The notes under the pieces: model-generated | Database searches by the model: none | Seen by the model: only the letters and a program-made list of their open reading frames with translations | What the model was told of the DNA's origin: nothing | Shown: in pieces, positions 21,247 to 31,705 of the stretch | How positions within the stretch are numbered: the first letter of the stretch is position 1 | How the letters are laid out: every line of letters starts with the position of its first letter | NCBI GenBank assembly: GCA_002900995.3 | Contig: CM035310.1 | Location: forward strand, 2,220,138 to 2,284,137 | Length of the DNA stretch: 64,000 nucleotides | Direction of reading: 5' to 3' | Source: Ganoderma boninense | Lineage: Eukaryota > Basidiomycota > Agaricomycetes > Polyporales > Polyporaceae | Position numbers and translations under genes: made by a program

Positions 21247-23648
21247 ATGGTCTATCTGCTAGCTTTCGCACTGATCGTCTGGTCAGCATGGCGGATCAGC
21301 AGACGAATGTTCTCAAAGTCCCCTCTCGACCTGGTACCGGGACCTTTGAGGTCTTCATTCTTCACCGGTAGGCATCCGATCTTCCTTCCGGGCGCCTTGA
21401 AGTCGACTCATCTCGAACGTAGGGAACCTTTCGCAGTTGTTGGACCCACAAGGCTGGGACTTCCATGCACAACTCGGGGAACGGTTTGGGCCCGTTGTGA
21501 AAATCAAGGGTTTATTTGGGGTTCGTGTTCATTTTGAATCCAATGCAGCGTGACCTCACGACTTGAACGTGCCCGTCAGAAACCTTGGTTATACATCTTC
21601 GACCCCCTGGCACTGGGCCACATAGTCAAGGATACCGCCACCTACGATGAATTGCCATGGTACTTGCAGTCCGTGTCAATTCTTGCTCTCCAGGACAGCA
21701 CGAGAATTTACGGTACGGTGGCGTACTAGGAGCAATTGTATCATGCTAGGCCCTGGAGTCCTTTCCGTCACAGGTGCAGCCCAGTCATCAGCTCGGCGTC
21801 CTTACTCTGTTATCTGACCTTCGTCCATGTGCAGGAGACACCCACCGGAAACAGCGAAAGATGCTTACGCCACCCTTTGCCTCCAGGCATCTGAGGGGCC
21901 TTGTGCCCGTATTTTATAGCGTGACCTGCAAGGTGGCCCAGCACTCCATCCCCTTCGCTTTGTTCCTTGTTAACGCAAAATGTAGCTTGTGGACGCCATT
22001 TCGTTCCGCATTGGAGACGACGAAGGGGACGTCGACATACTCCAGTGGATGTCTCGCGTCGCTCTTGAGCTGATCGGTCAGACCGGCCTCGGCCACTCCT
22101 TCGACCCGCTCACGCAGGACACATCAAGTGCCTATTCGGACGCGGTGAAGCACTTCGCGTGAGTGTAGTCTTTGATCTCAGGCTATCGAACTTATTTGGC
22201 TGAGAAGGCTGCGCATTTAGGCCGGTTGCTACTAGCGGAGAGATGGTGCTGCTGCGGCAGCTCACCCCTTTGGTGGGCTCGTTCGGTCCCGCTTGGTTGC
22301 GTCGCTGGCTTGTGGAGAAGGTGCCAATTGCCGGCGTACAGAAGCTCATCAGCATTTCAGACACTCTGCACCTGCAGGCGAGCGAGCTCTTGCGGGCTAA
22401 GAAGTCTACCCTTTCAGTCAATGGCGCCACCAACGACATTATAAGCATCTTGTGTAGGTGACCGTCTAGAGTGACGACCCTTTGTCGACCCTCGTAAGGC
22501 TTAGGCTCACCAGAGTCTCTCAGTACAAGCCAACATGGAAGCATCGAGCGAGGACGCGCTACCAGATGACCAGCTGCTAGGCCAGATCTCGTGAGTGTCC
22601 TCCGTGGGCGTGCGTGTGCGCTGTCCCGACACAAGGCGCTGATTCACGCCAGATCCATTCTCTTCGCGGCGATGGATACCACATCAAACGCCATATCCCG
22701 CATCTTACACTTGTTGGCGCAACACCCGAATGTACAAGATAGACTTCGGCGCGAGATTTTACAGGCACGAGCGGCTGCCGGCGCCGACCTCGACTATGAC
22801 CAACTGCATGCGCTGCCATACCTCGACGCCGTGTGTCGGGAGACTCTTCGGTTGTGCGTCTTTGCTTGCAATTCCCCGCGCGCAACGCAGACTAACCTTG
22901 AACCCAGGTACCCTCCCGCACCTCAGACGTTCCGAGGGTAAGCGCTTTACTTGCACCTCTCAGCGCACCCTGGCCTGACCCAAAACATCGTCCCCGCCAG
23001 CACAATGCAAGACGCAATCTTGCCCCTCTCGCAACCGATCCGCGGCGTCGACGGATCGACGATCAAACAACTCGCCATCCCGCGCGGGACGAACATCGTC
23101 ATCGCGATCATGGCCTGTAACCGTTCCAAGGCGCTCTGGGGCGAGGACGCACACGAGTGGAAGCCCGAGCGCTGGCTCTCCCCTCTCCCAGCGGCCGTGG
23201 AGAGCGCCGCGATTCCTGGGGTGTACTCGCACATGTATGTCCCCTCTCCCATGCAGCCTTTCTAGAGATGACGCAAGGTAGATGGGGTCTGACTTAGTGT
23301 TGGCTGGGTAGGATGACTTTCCTCGGTGGCGGCCGGTCGTGCATGTGCGTTCGGTCGCTCTACTAGTACTGGACTATTGGAAATACTGACAATGTGTTCG
23401 CATACAGCGGGCTTACCTTCGCGCAGCTGGAGATGAGTGCGTAACGTTTCAAGTCATCGCTGTAGCGAGGACCTTCGCTGACAAAATCGGCAGAGATCGT
23501 CTTGTCCGAGTTGCTTGCAAACTTCGTTTTTGAGCCTTCTGCGACCCCGGTCTTCTGGAACCTCTCGGGCATTACGTTCCCGAGCACAAGTCCTAAGAGT
23601 ATGAAGCCGGAGATGTGGCTGAGAGTCCGTCGACTGTCGGTCGATTGA
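21247..23648 (+). CDS. Cytochrome P450 monooxygenase
   Basis: Microsomal class II P450, inserting one oxygen atom into an organic substrate with electrons from P450 reductase. At least eleven short introns. The N-terminal membrane anchor is YLLAFALIVW (residues 3-12), followed by the Pro-rich hinge LVPGP. The C-helix region reads DTHRKQRKMLTPPF, the I-helix FAAMDTTSNA (Met replaces the usual Gly of AGxDTT, as in many mushroom P450s), the K-helix has ETLR, then YPPAPQTFR, the PERF-like WKPERWL and the heme loop FLGGGRSCIG with the axial Cys, split by an intron after the Cys codon. The C-terminus ends WLRVRRLSVD at a TGA. All key residues are present, so the enzyme should be active. Substrate and CYP family cannot be assigned from sequence alone. 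Confidence 0.9.
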
Positions 23649-24385
23649 AGAACACGTAGACGCGCTGGACAATAGAACAGCAGTCCTTGTTTCTTGAGGA
23701 CGGACGACCGTCAGCCCTACCAGCAATCGACAGGAAGGCAACTGTATTTGGGCGGAGAACACGGTGATTGTGGTATCCATCTGACTGCACGAGATCAAAA
23801 GGGATGAACCGGTTACATTGATACACAACCGCGGTGGCCCGTGGGAAAAAACTTTTGTCAGAACAGACAGACCAAGAGAGACAGCCTCGAGAGCCACAAC
23901 ACCTTCAAAAGCCCGCCGTCCGGGGAGTCGAAGTCAGCGCAGTCTTTATTGAATAGTGCCGTGTCATCGACGAGTCTCAGTGAAGGTAATCAAGCCGGTG
24001 TATGACCTACTCCGCTCCATGTAACGTCTTCATTAACTGTCTGCCTCAGGAGAGACACTTGAATCCGCGGAGTCGGATCTCTCCTCTCGAGCGCTTCGTA
24101 TCGATATTCCGGGATGCCCGGCCCTGGGACTCAGTCATATAAGCGCGGACGGAGCCGGGTGAGTCGACTCGGACCTTCTCTTTCCTCCCTTGTCCCTTTC
24201 CTCCATCCTACACTGCGACCACTGGGGTTGTGTCGTTGCGGATAATCTGCAGCTTTACTCTGCTTCCTATCGCCAACGGCCAACTAGCTTAGTCGACTCA
24301 TAAACTTAACGAAGGCGCGTCCACGCCACTGACTGACAGTATTCCGACCAGCCGCCACATCTCTGTTCTGCACTCAGCACTGCAA
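23649..24385. other. Spacer between P450 and kinase
   Basis: A minus-strand frame at 23897-23454 is antisense to the P450 3' end. No gene, RNA or repeat recognised. Confidence 0.4.
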
Positions 24386-25807
24386 ATGAAGTTGTCTTAC
24401 ACTTGGAGAGAGACCCTGGGTTCTGGCGGTTATGGTGAGCCCAATCTCGACTGGCCGTCTCATCGTCCATACTCATCGATTTGGTAGGGTCGGTATTTGC
24501 TGCAAAGGTCACTAGCTCGAGCAGTGTTGCGCTAACGAACACGGTCGTTGCTATGAAGAAGACTCGCATCACTAATCATGTGCGGCACCCTATGCTCCTC
24601 CATGAGGCCTGCGCCCTGCTTCGTTTGCGTGGTACGTCAGAGCTACATGCTGTCTCAGCGGTTTCACAAGTCGGTACTCATGTAACAAAACGCTAGGACA
24701 TCCATGTATCCCTGAGGTCTTCGCGTGGGGAAGATCTCAGTACTTTGAGTACATGGCAATGGAATCTCTAGGGCAGAACCTCGGAGTCGCCGTCAAAAAA
24801 TTCGGGCTCACCCAACGAAACCTCGTCATCCTCATATGTCAAATGGTAAGGTTCGTTCTCTCGTGCGTATGGACTGGAGTCTCATGGCTAGGATGATTCC
24901 AGATGGACGCGATTGAGTATGTCACGGGGAGAAAATAATCCACTGCGACATCAAGACGAGCAACTTTATCTTCGGCCAAGGTGAACCTGAACGCCTCTAC
25001 CTCATCGATTTTGGGTTGTGCCGGCCATGGTCGGATTCTGACCCCGGCAAGAGGCTTCAGATGGGCACTATGGCATACGCCAGCGAGCAAGTCCTTAGAG
25101 GTCATGGTACGTAGTCTCTTTTCCAACCACACGTGAGACGTTACTGACCTTGGCTTGCCCCAGCACCCGCTCGTCGTGACGACATGGAGTCCCTCGCATA
25201 CACCATAGCCGAGCTCCTGACGGGATCCATTCCGTGGGAGGCTTATAACTGGGAGCACGAAGAATTGTGCATCCCACCAACACGCGTTGATGGGAAGACC
25301 CTTTGTGGTTCCTACCCCCCTGTCTTTGCCGATTTCGTGGACTACACGCGAGCCCTCGAGTTTACGGAGACTCCGCAGTACGGGCGGTGGCGGGAGGCGT
25401 TCCGCGAGCTGGCCCCGGGTCTTCCCGAGAACCCGTTGTTCGACAAGGACGATGACAGCCTGCCTCGTGTCGGGGTAAGACAAGGACCTGAGCTGACTCT
25501 CGAGGAGTGCCCTACGAAAGACCTCATCGCCAGAGAGGATCACGAGGAGGAAATGTCGCGGCGCGTTTACGGGGTTGACTCTAAGTCAAGGGCGGCGCGG
25601 TTTATGCCTCTCATGGGATCCTCTTGGGGCGAGCCGTCCGCACTCTCCCAAGTCGATCTGCTAGGCGATGAGTTGAAGATCGTGACGAGTGCCCTCGAAT
25701 TGATCGAAGAGCCTCCGGCGTACAATCGCGGAATAACCGCAGATCCCCTATGCGATGAAGAAGTCATGAATAATACCCAATCCGATAGTCGTTGTATACC
25801 TTACTAA
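24386..25807 (+). CDS. Casein kinase 1-like protein kinase
   Basis: Ser/Thr kinase of a CK1-like group expanded in mushrooms. Exons joined by short introns read: MKLSYTWRETLGSGGYG (Gly-rich loop), SVFAAKV and VVAMKKTR (catalytic Lys), HEACALLRLR, CIPEVFAWGRSQYFEYMAME (hinge), IIHCDIKTSNFIFG (catalytic loop with HCD in place of HRD), LIDFGLCRPW (Mg-binding DFG), GTMAYASEQVLRG and RRDDMESLAYTIAELLTG. A non-catalytic, acidic C-terminal extension of about 150 residues follows. At 24923 one base is missing: the frame reads GTCACGGGG where GTC-CAC-GGG would continue into EKIIHCDIK. Without it the frame stops before the catalytic loop, so the gene is broken as read. An assembly error is the simplest reason. 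The target is unknown. Confidence 0.85.
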
Positions 25808-26134
25808 ACATCCGAGCGTTCCTCTAAGCAGAGATAACTATATATTGTTACTGCCGTAGTGAGCTGTACGTAGCGCTTCGCACCGTTTCCTGTGTCGGTC
25901 CAGAGCGAATACCAGCATCCCAAGTCTTTGATTCTCTCTGACCGTGACCGGAGCCTTGAAAGTTGAAGGCCTTCTTAGGATGTGGTCGCCAGCGCGACGC
26001 GAGGCGCCCGCACAGATTGCAAAACGGACCTAAACGGGTTGTGCCGCGCGGAGGCCTACCTTCATCGTGTAGTTGCTGCGTTTCTCCACGGTCAACTCCT
26101 GCGGGCGACAATTCTCAAACCAACGAGGATACAA
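25808..26134. other. Spacer between kinase and MYND gene
   Basis: Short intergenic stretch without recognised features; it contains the promoter of the MYND gene. Confidence 0.4.
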
Positions 26135-27489
26135 ATGGCATCTATTCGCGGTATAGTCGTAAACCTACCGCGGGACCTCCCGTGGTTCGACGGCATGGAG
26201 GAATTGATCAAGTTCACGCATAGCACAACATACGATTACCACGAACTTCCCCCCTTCCGTGACCAGTACATCAACTGTTCCCGACACCTTACCCAACACC
26301 CGTTCAGCAGCGTCATCTCTGGCATCGAGGACAAGGATCCCGAGAAGCTTCTCGATCTCGGTCTCCGGTCAGGACGCCGCCTTTTACGTCTGTTCATCGA
26401 CCGCACGTCTCTAACCACCCGGCTGCCAGATATTATCACGGTTGCACGGCAGAACCCAGCCTCACCCGCGCCCTTGACGCATGGGAGATGATCACGAAGG
26501 AGGGCCAGGATAGCGTCCCGGAAGAGAAGCTCACCACCAGCGTTCTCGCACGCGCGTTTTCCTGCCTCGCCGACGCCCACATGACCCTCATGCATCTCGC
26601 GTTCGACGGCGAGTCCGTGATGCGGCACGATGGTTCCGACCGCATGCTCCCCAGCGGCGAGCGCGACCCCATCATGGCGAACGACTTCATGCGCGCGGCC
26701 GCCGCCTACTCTGACGCGTCCGCGGCGTTTGGCATGGTGAGCCCCGTGGTGCTGTACGTTGCACGGTGGCTCACGCAGATCGGCGAACGCGATGGCGTCA
26801 ACGTGCGCGAGACGGAGCGTTACAAGGTGTACCCGCACCTCTGGCAGGCGTGGGACGTCCGGGTGGCGGAGATGGACGAGGAGAGGCGCAAGCGGGAGGC
26901 AAAGCTCGGGCGTGCTCCGACGGCGTACGTGTGTGCGGCGCAGGGGTGCGGCATCACGGCGAAGCAGAAGAAGGGCCTCATGAAGTGCGCGGGCAAGTGT
27001 CCGATCGAACGCAAACCGCATTACTGTAGCAAGAATTGTCAACGAAAGGTGCGCGCTCCGACTTCCCAATGCAAATCGAGCGGCATTAGCTGACTCGCAT
27101 CTCCGTGCGCGATGTATGTGCTATAGGACTGGAAATCGCACAAGCGCTATTGCAAGCCTGACAAAGAGCTCGGCGACGTCCCGCCTCCGCCGCCACCCGA
27201 GCAACCCGTCGATCTAGACGGGATCCCGAGGCTGAACTACAACCCATCCGATATCCTGCAGCGTGTTGACTACGAGGGCCCCGATCGCTCGATCGAGATC
27301 CCTCTAGCCGGCCCTGGCAAACGCACAGTCACCATTCACTCGAGGAATTTTACCCCCGAGGCCATGCGGCTCATGCGCGACGTCATCGTCGCCGACGACG
27401 CTGAGAAGCAGGCCAAGCATGCGACAGAACACTCGGAGGTGGAGGAAACACCGGGACGCGGGGACGGCGATACGGGGAACGAGCGGTGA
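26135..27489 (+). CDS. MYND-type zinc finger protein
   Basis: Protein of about 420 residues with a Zn-binding MYND finger near its C-terminal third: C-x4-C and later C-x3-C pairs in CAAQGCG, MKCAGKCPIE and HYCSKNCQRK, then, after an intron, DWKSHKRYC, which supplies the last His and Cys. MYND fingers bind short proline-containing peptides in partner proteins. The N-terminal part starts MASIRGIVVNLPRDLPWFDG and has a helical repeat-like middle with ARYYHGC and TRALDAWE, as in Sel1-like segments. The first segment (to about 26420) and the second (from about 26425) are in different frames: the text shifts from LRLFIDRT to ARYYHGC without a convincing intron, so an indel is likely. A further GT..AG intron lies at about 27049-27126. 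Stop at 27487. Confidence 0.78.
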
Positions 27490-28029
27490 GGTGGGAAAAG
27501 CGGTACTGTACTGGTCGACCCACCGATCGGACGTTGACGTTTGAACTTTGTTGGTCATGTTCTTACTAGCGGCACGAATGGAAGTTGAGCGGCGCCCCGT
27601 ACTGCTTCCGCTTTGCCGTGTCTGTGACCGTGGCCATTCAGATACCATAAGCCGCTCTGCCTGAAACCTTGTCGATGATCAGGAGGTTAGGAAGCTGATT
27701 CACCGGATAGGGTTACGGACGCGAAACCGCACTTTGCACTTGCTTCTCTTCCGTGCACGCCCTCCCGACCGGAGAGGCAAACCCTTCGCTCCGTTTCACC
27801 TCGTAGGTAATTTTTCGCCAGGCGCGGCGACTACATCTCAAATCAGAGCCTCGGAGCCGTGCATGAGAAGAAAGATGCAGGTGAGTCAATGTCTAGCGGT
27901 GCTAAATACAAATATGTTACAATGCGAATAGTAGTACAACAGATTACATCGACAATAGCTTTAGGTGCCTCTTCAGAGTGCCGCACCTATAGATACAATT
28001 GTCTTCGGGGTTGTCCTGCAACCTGGCAC
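27490..28029. other. Convergent spacer
   Basis: 3' flanks of the MYND gene and the transporter. Nothing else recognised. Confidence 0.4.
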
Positions 28030-29802
28030 TCAAACCCGCGCAAAGATGTCTGGGTCGATCCTAAGCTTCGACAGGAGCATAAACCCGGACCCGACCATGA
28101 TACTGGTCCCGCTCATGAGGATCAGCCCCGTGTACGATCCATGGCCGACGGTGAGCAATGCTCCGGCAGCCGGATTACCAACGAGAGACCTGCGGCGCAC
28201 GAAAAGTAAGATGAGGCCGATCAACACCAAACCCCAGAAACCACTCACGGAAACGAGATGATGCTGTACAGCAGCCCGATGCGCATTCCGATCTCGCGTA
28301 TGTCCGATATCTGCGCGATGCACGGCACGATCAACGCGTTGAACGCACCCGAGAACAGCCCGTACAGCGCCGCGTACGCGACGAGCGGCACGAGCGAGTG
28401 CGCCGCGGGCCACAGCAGCGCGGTGGACAGTCCGGCGAGAAAGGCGCACGGGACGAGCAGCGCGAAGCGGCCGAACGCGTCGGCAAAGTGCGCGGGGGCG
28501 ATCCGCCCGAGGACGCTCGCGGCGTTCAACACGGCGAGCACGTAGAAGGCCGTGCGGCTGGGGACGCCCTGGTCCGTGGCATACGAGACGAGGTAACAGA
28601 ACGGCGTGAAGAGCCCTGTGGAGACGGAGGGAAGCCAAGGGTGGTCAGCGCTCGCTCAGCAGGCAACAGTACGGCAGTCAATTTCATCTCGGGAGGCCGA
28701 GATACGATCTCCAGTATGTGTCCGATCCCCACCGGCCGTCAGATCGGAGGTGGAGAGTGTTCGGAACGGGCGGCAAGATTTGGGAGATTCGGAGAAGGGG
28801 GTGGCCAGGAACACTCACCGAACGCCATGAAACAGCTTCCCAAGACAAGCAGTGCGAACTTGGTGTCCTTGAGGGCGCGCAGATCAAACCAGGGGGCGGC
28901 CGCCTTCGCGGATGCTTTCTCGGGGGGGATTCCACTCGTCACGGTGATTGTCGCCGTCGTGCAGAATACGAAACAGATGATCGCGGATACTCGGACACCC
29001 CATGCGAAGCCCACGTTCACGAACAGGTATTCGAGAAGGATGGGGTATACCGTTCCACCTGTCGGGCGGTATCAGTCCCTGAAACCTTTCTCCCCCGAAG
29101 CCGGACCGACCTATCCCAGAGCCAACCATGGCAATGCCCAGCGCGGTCGCGCGGTACTTGCTGAAGTGGGTTGAGATTGACGCCAACGGGGGGTAGAACC
29201 TGCGGATGACGTCTCGTGAGCTCCCAGCGAGGGCGCCGTCATGGACCGCATGATAATCGGCGGCGCTGCTTACAGCATTCCTACTCCGAGGCCCGATAGA
29301 ACACCCTGCGCGACGAGGTAGTGGCCGTAATTCCGGGCTACGCTCGTCAGGACGATGCTCAGCACGTAGATGGCGGTGCCCAGCGTCATTATGATGCGAG
29401 GCCCGTAGACGTCAAACACGCGGCCTATGAAACCCCCCTGGAGCGCAAATGCAAGGCGAATGAGCGGTGAGCGGAAGCGGACACACTAAGCCGATCGGAA
29501 GGAGGTGCTTACGGAGAAGAAAAATACCCAGAGTTGGACGGAGCCGATCCATGCAACTGTCGAGGGGTGGAGGTCATGCAGCTGGTGTGTTGTGTACCAC
29601 GACTGAAAGGTGCCGAATGCGTTCATCTGACCGAATGAGCAGAAGAGCGCGAGAAAGGCCCCGAGAACTGTAAGCCAAGCAGCAAGTCCACCGTCCGAAA
29701 AGTCATGAAAATCTTTTTGGGTGCATTGCCTTCCAGGCTGGAGCAGTCGTCCTTCACAATGGATCCATAGGAAGGGGGCCGTTTGGCAGAAGTCAGGGAC
29801 AT
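28030..29802 (-). CDS. MFS transporter, monocarboxylate (MCT/SLC16-like) type
   Basis: Twelve-helix plasma-membrane transporter of the fungal MCT-like family. The N-terminal tail MSLTSAKRPPSYGSI leads to the signature DGGLAAWLTVLGAFL of helix 1 and then GQMNAFGTFQSWY. Later segments: YPPLASISTHFSKYRATALG (the family's conserved loop), LLEYLFVNVGFAWGVRVSA, a central cytoplasmic loop with KDTKFALLVLGSCFMAFG, VLNAASVLGRIAPAHFADAFG and IREIGMRIGLLYSI; it ends DPDIFARV. At least five introns. A run of five T at 29714-29718 (A on the coding strand) should be six to join PKK to DFHDFSDGG; as read, the frame breaks at residue 36. Substrate could be a monocarboxylate or a related small acid; this is not resolved. 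Confidence 0.85.
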
Positions 29803-31705
29803 AGCGGTGGGGAGAGGTAAGAGGTCGGGATAGTCTGGTGGTGGGGAATTTGACGGTGGTCCCTGAGAGAGAAGCAAGTGCAGTTGTTGACAGGGACAGT
29901 GCTGTCGAACTCTGAGGCATATAAAGAAGTGCCCTGTCCGCTGAGGACGGTTGATATCTAGACACGGAAGTATCTTCGCACCGCGCGAGAACGGAAGATC
30001 GCCTGCTCGGCCCATGGCCAGAACAGATGTCGCACTTGCCACACCCAGCCCTGCAACAACGTTGAAAATATGACAGCGCCCTGGCTCCATAGCGCCCCGG
30101 GAGCAGGACGTCGGACGTCCGAAGCGCGCCAAGATGGGCAGCGGGACGTCCTACAAGCGAGGCAAGGCCTCCGCTCGCCTCCACTCATCAATGCGGTGTC
30201 GCACGCGCTTACAGCCTCCGTGACAATCGGGCGTTCATCGACGGAGCACAGCAAGAAAAAGACGAAACAAACGGTCTAGATCCGTCTGCGAGCCAATCTA
30301 CTCCGAAAGGGCGGCGGAAAGGAGGAGCACTCCCGACTGCCGATTCCCTTTGCAGTCAGCTCGAGCCCGTTCCGTGTGCAGGAAAATTTTGCAACGAAGA
30401 ACTTTCGTGTGACAATGGCCGACGTGACTATGACAGTCCGATGGAAGATGCACCACAAGACGTAACCCATGGGCAGCATCCGACCGCCATTGCACCAGAG
30501 AAACTTCGCGTGGATGATGACGAATGAAGTTAATCCGTTCATCAGTGCGGAGCCTCCTAGGGCGCGTTGATTATGATGAACACGGGTCTTCACGCAGGTA
30601 GAGAACTGGACCGCCTGTCGTCCGTTCGGGCAGAAGAAGACCGCTGTCGGAGGAAAAAACGCACCTATCCCTAGTCTTGCTCCGGGACCGATGGATGGCA
30701 GAAGGCGAGCGTACCTGGGCCCGTCGTGACCTCATGAGACCAACAGTTTCCCTGCTATGCCTCCGAGAGAGGGACGTAGACGTAAGTGACCAGCTTCGAA
30801 GCTTCAATCACGGCCCCACTCGGGGACGCCTGATTATCGGATTCGTTTTATGGAATCTACGGCACAATATCAGATTCGACCATGCCTATAGACCATCTTG
30901 CACCTTCTAAACCCCGCATCATGCTAGCCCTGGACAGCAGAGGAGACAAGATGTGGCGGTATCGGCTTACCTGCGAGAAAAAGCGAATAGAATCTTGTGA
31001 CCCTCCGGGAAACGCATTTCGCCGGCACTACCATCGTGTGAGCCGCCACGTTGACAAACGCAGGTGAGCGCATTGAAAGACCCTGGACTGCGCCGTAGGC
31101 CGTGATTCCCTGAGAATAGCACTATAGGCGACATAGAGGCATGCAGGTGCGTCCATAGAATATTCAGTAGAAGCGGTTGCCCGCCACGTTGTGTGCGCAT
31201 GCAGAAGGTAGAGTACCTGGCACATTTAGCTAGCGCGCCTGCTTATAGTAGCACAAGCTAGTGAGAGACCTGGATCGTGTGACGAGGTTGTGGAGACTGC
31301 AAAGCAAGATCGAGCTCACAAGAAGACGTGTTGCGCCACCGCAATGCTAGACGGCACGTTGATGAACATGAACGGCTGAGCAACTGAGGTGGCAGCTCTG
31401 GACGAGGGAAGAGGGTGCGCCAAGTTCAAGCAGTCCGCAAGGCTGAGTCATGCAAGTGTCCATGCACAGGGATGATGTGGGAGTCAAGGACCAGGTGGAG
31501 GTCAACAGACAAGATCCCGAGGCCACATTCAAGTTTCCAGAAAGAGCCAGTAAAGTCGGCGGTTGTTTGTGTTTGTTAGGATCCGAGGCTCTTGCCAAAT
31601 ACACGCAAATAACGCCTACGCGTCCCGCTCTCTGCGCGCCTCAGACTCACGCCGCGTAAGCCACCGTCCAGTCTCCCACTTGTTCTTCTCCCCCGCTCCT
31701 CCATC
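29803..31705. other. Spacer with a possible receptor-like remnant
   Basis: No complete gene. On the minus strand at 30593-30300 a frame contains SALMNGLTSFVIIHAKFLWC, then YVLWCIF, and SCTRNGLELTAKG. The spacing recalls helices 2-3 of the Ste3 receptors in this window (VWCDI, then CRNLELVASG), but helices 1 and 4-7 are not found. The rest of the spacer shows nothing recognisable. Confidence 0.3.
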
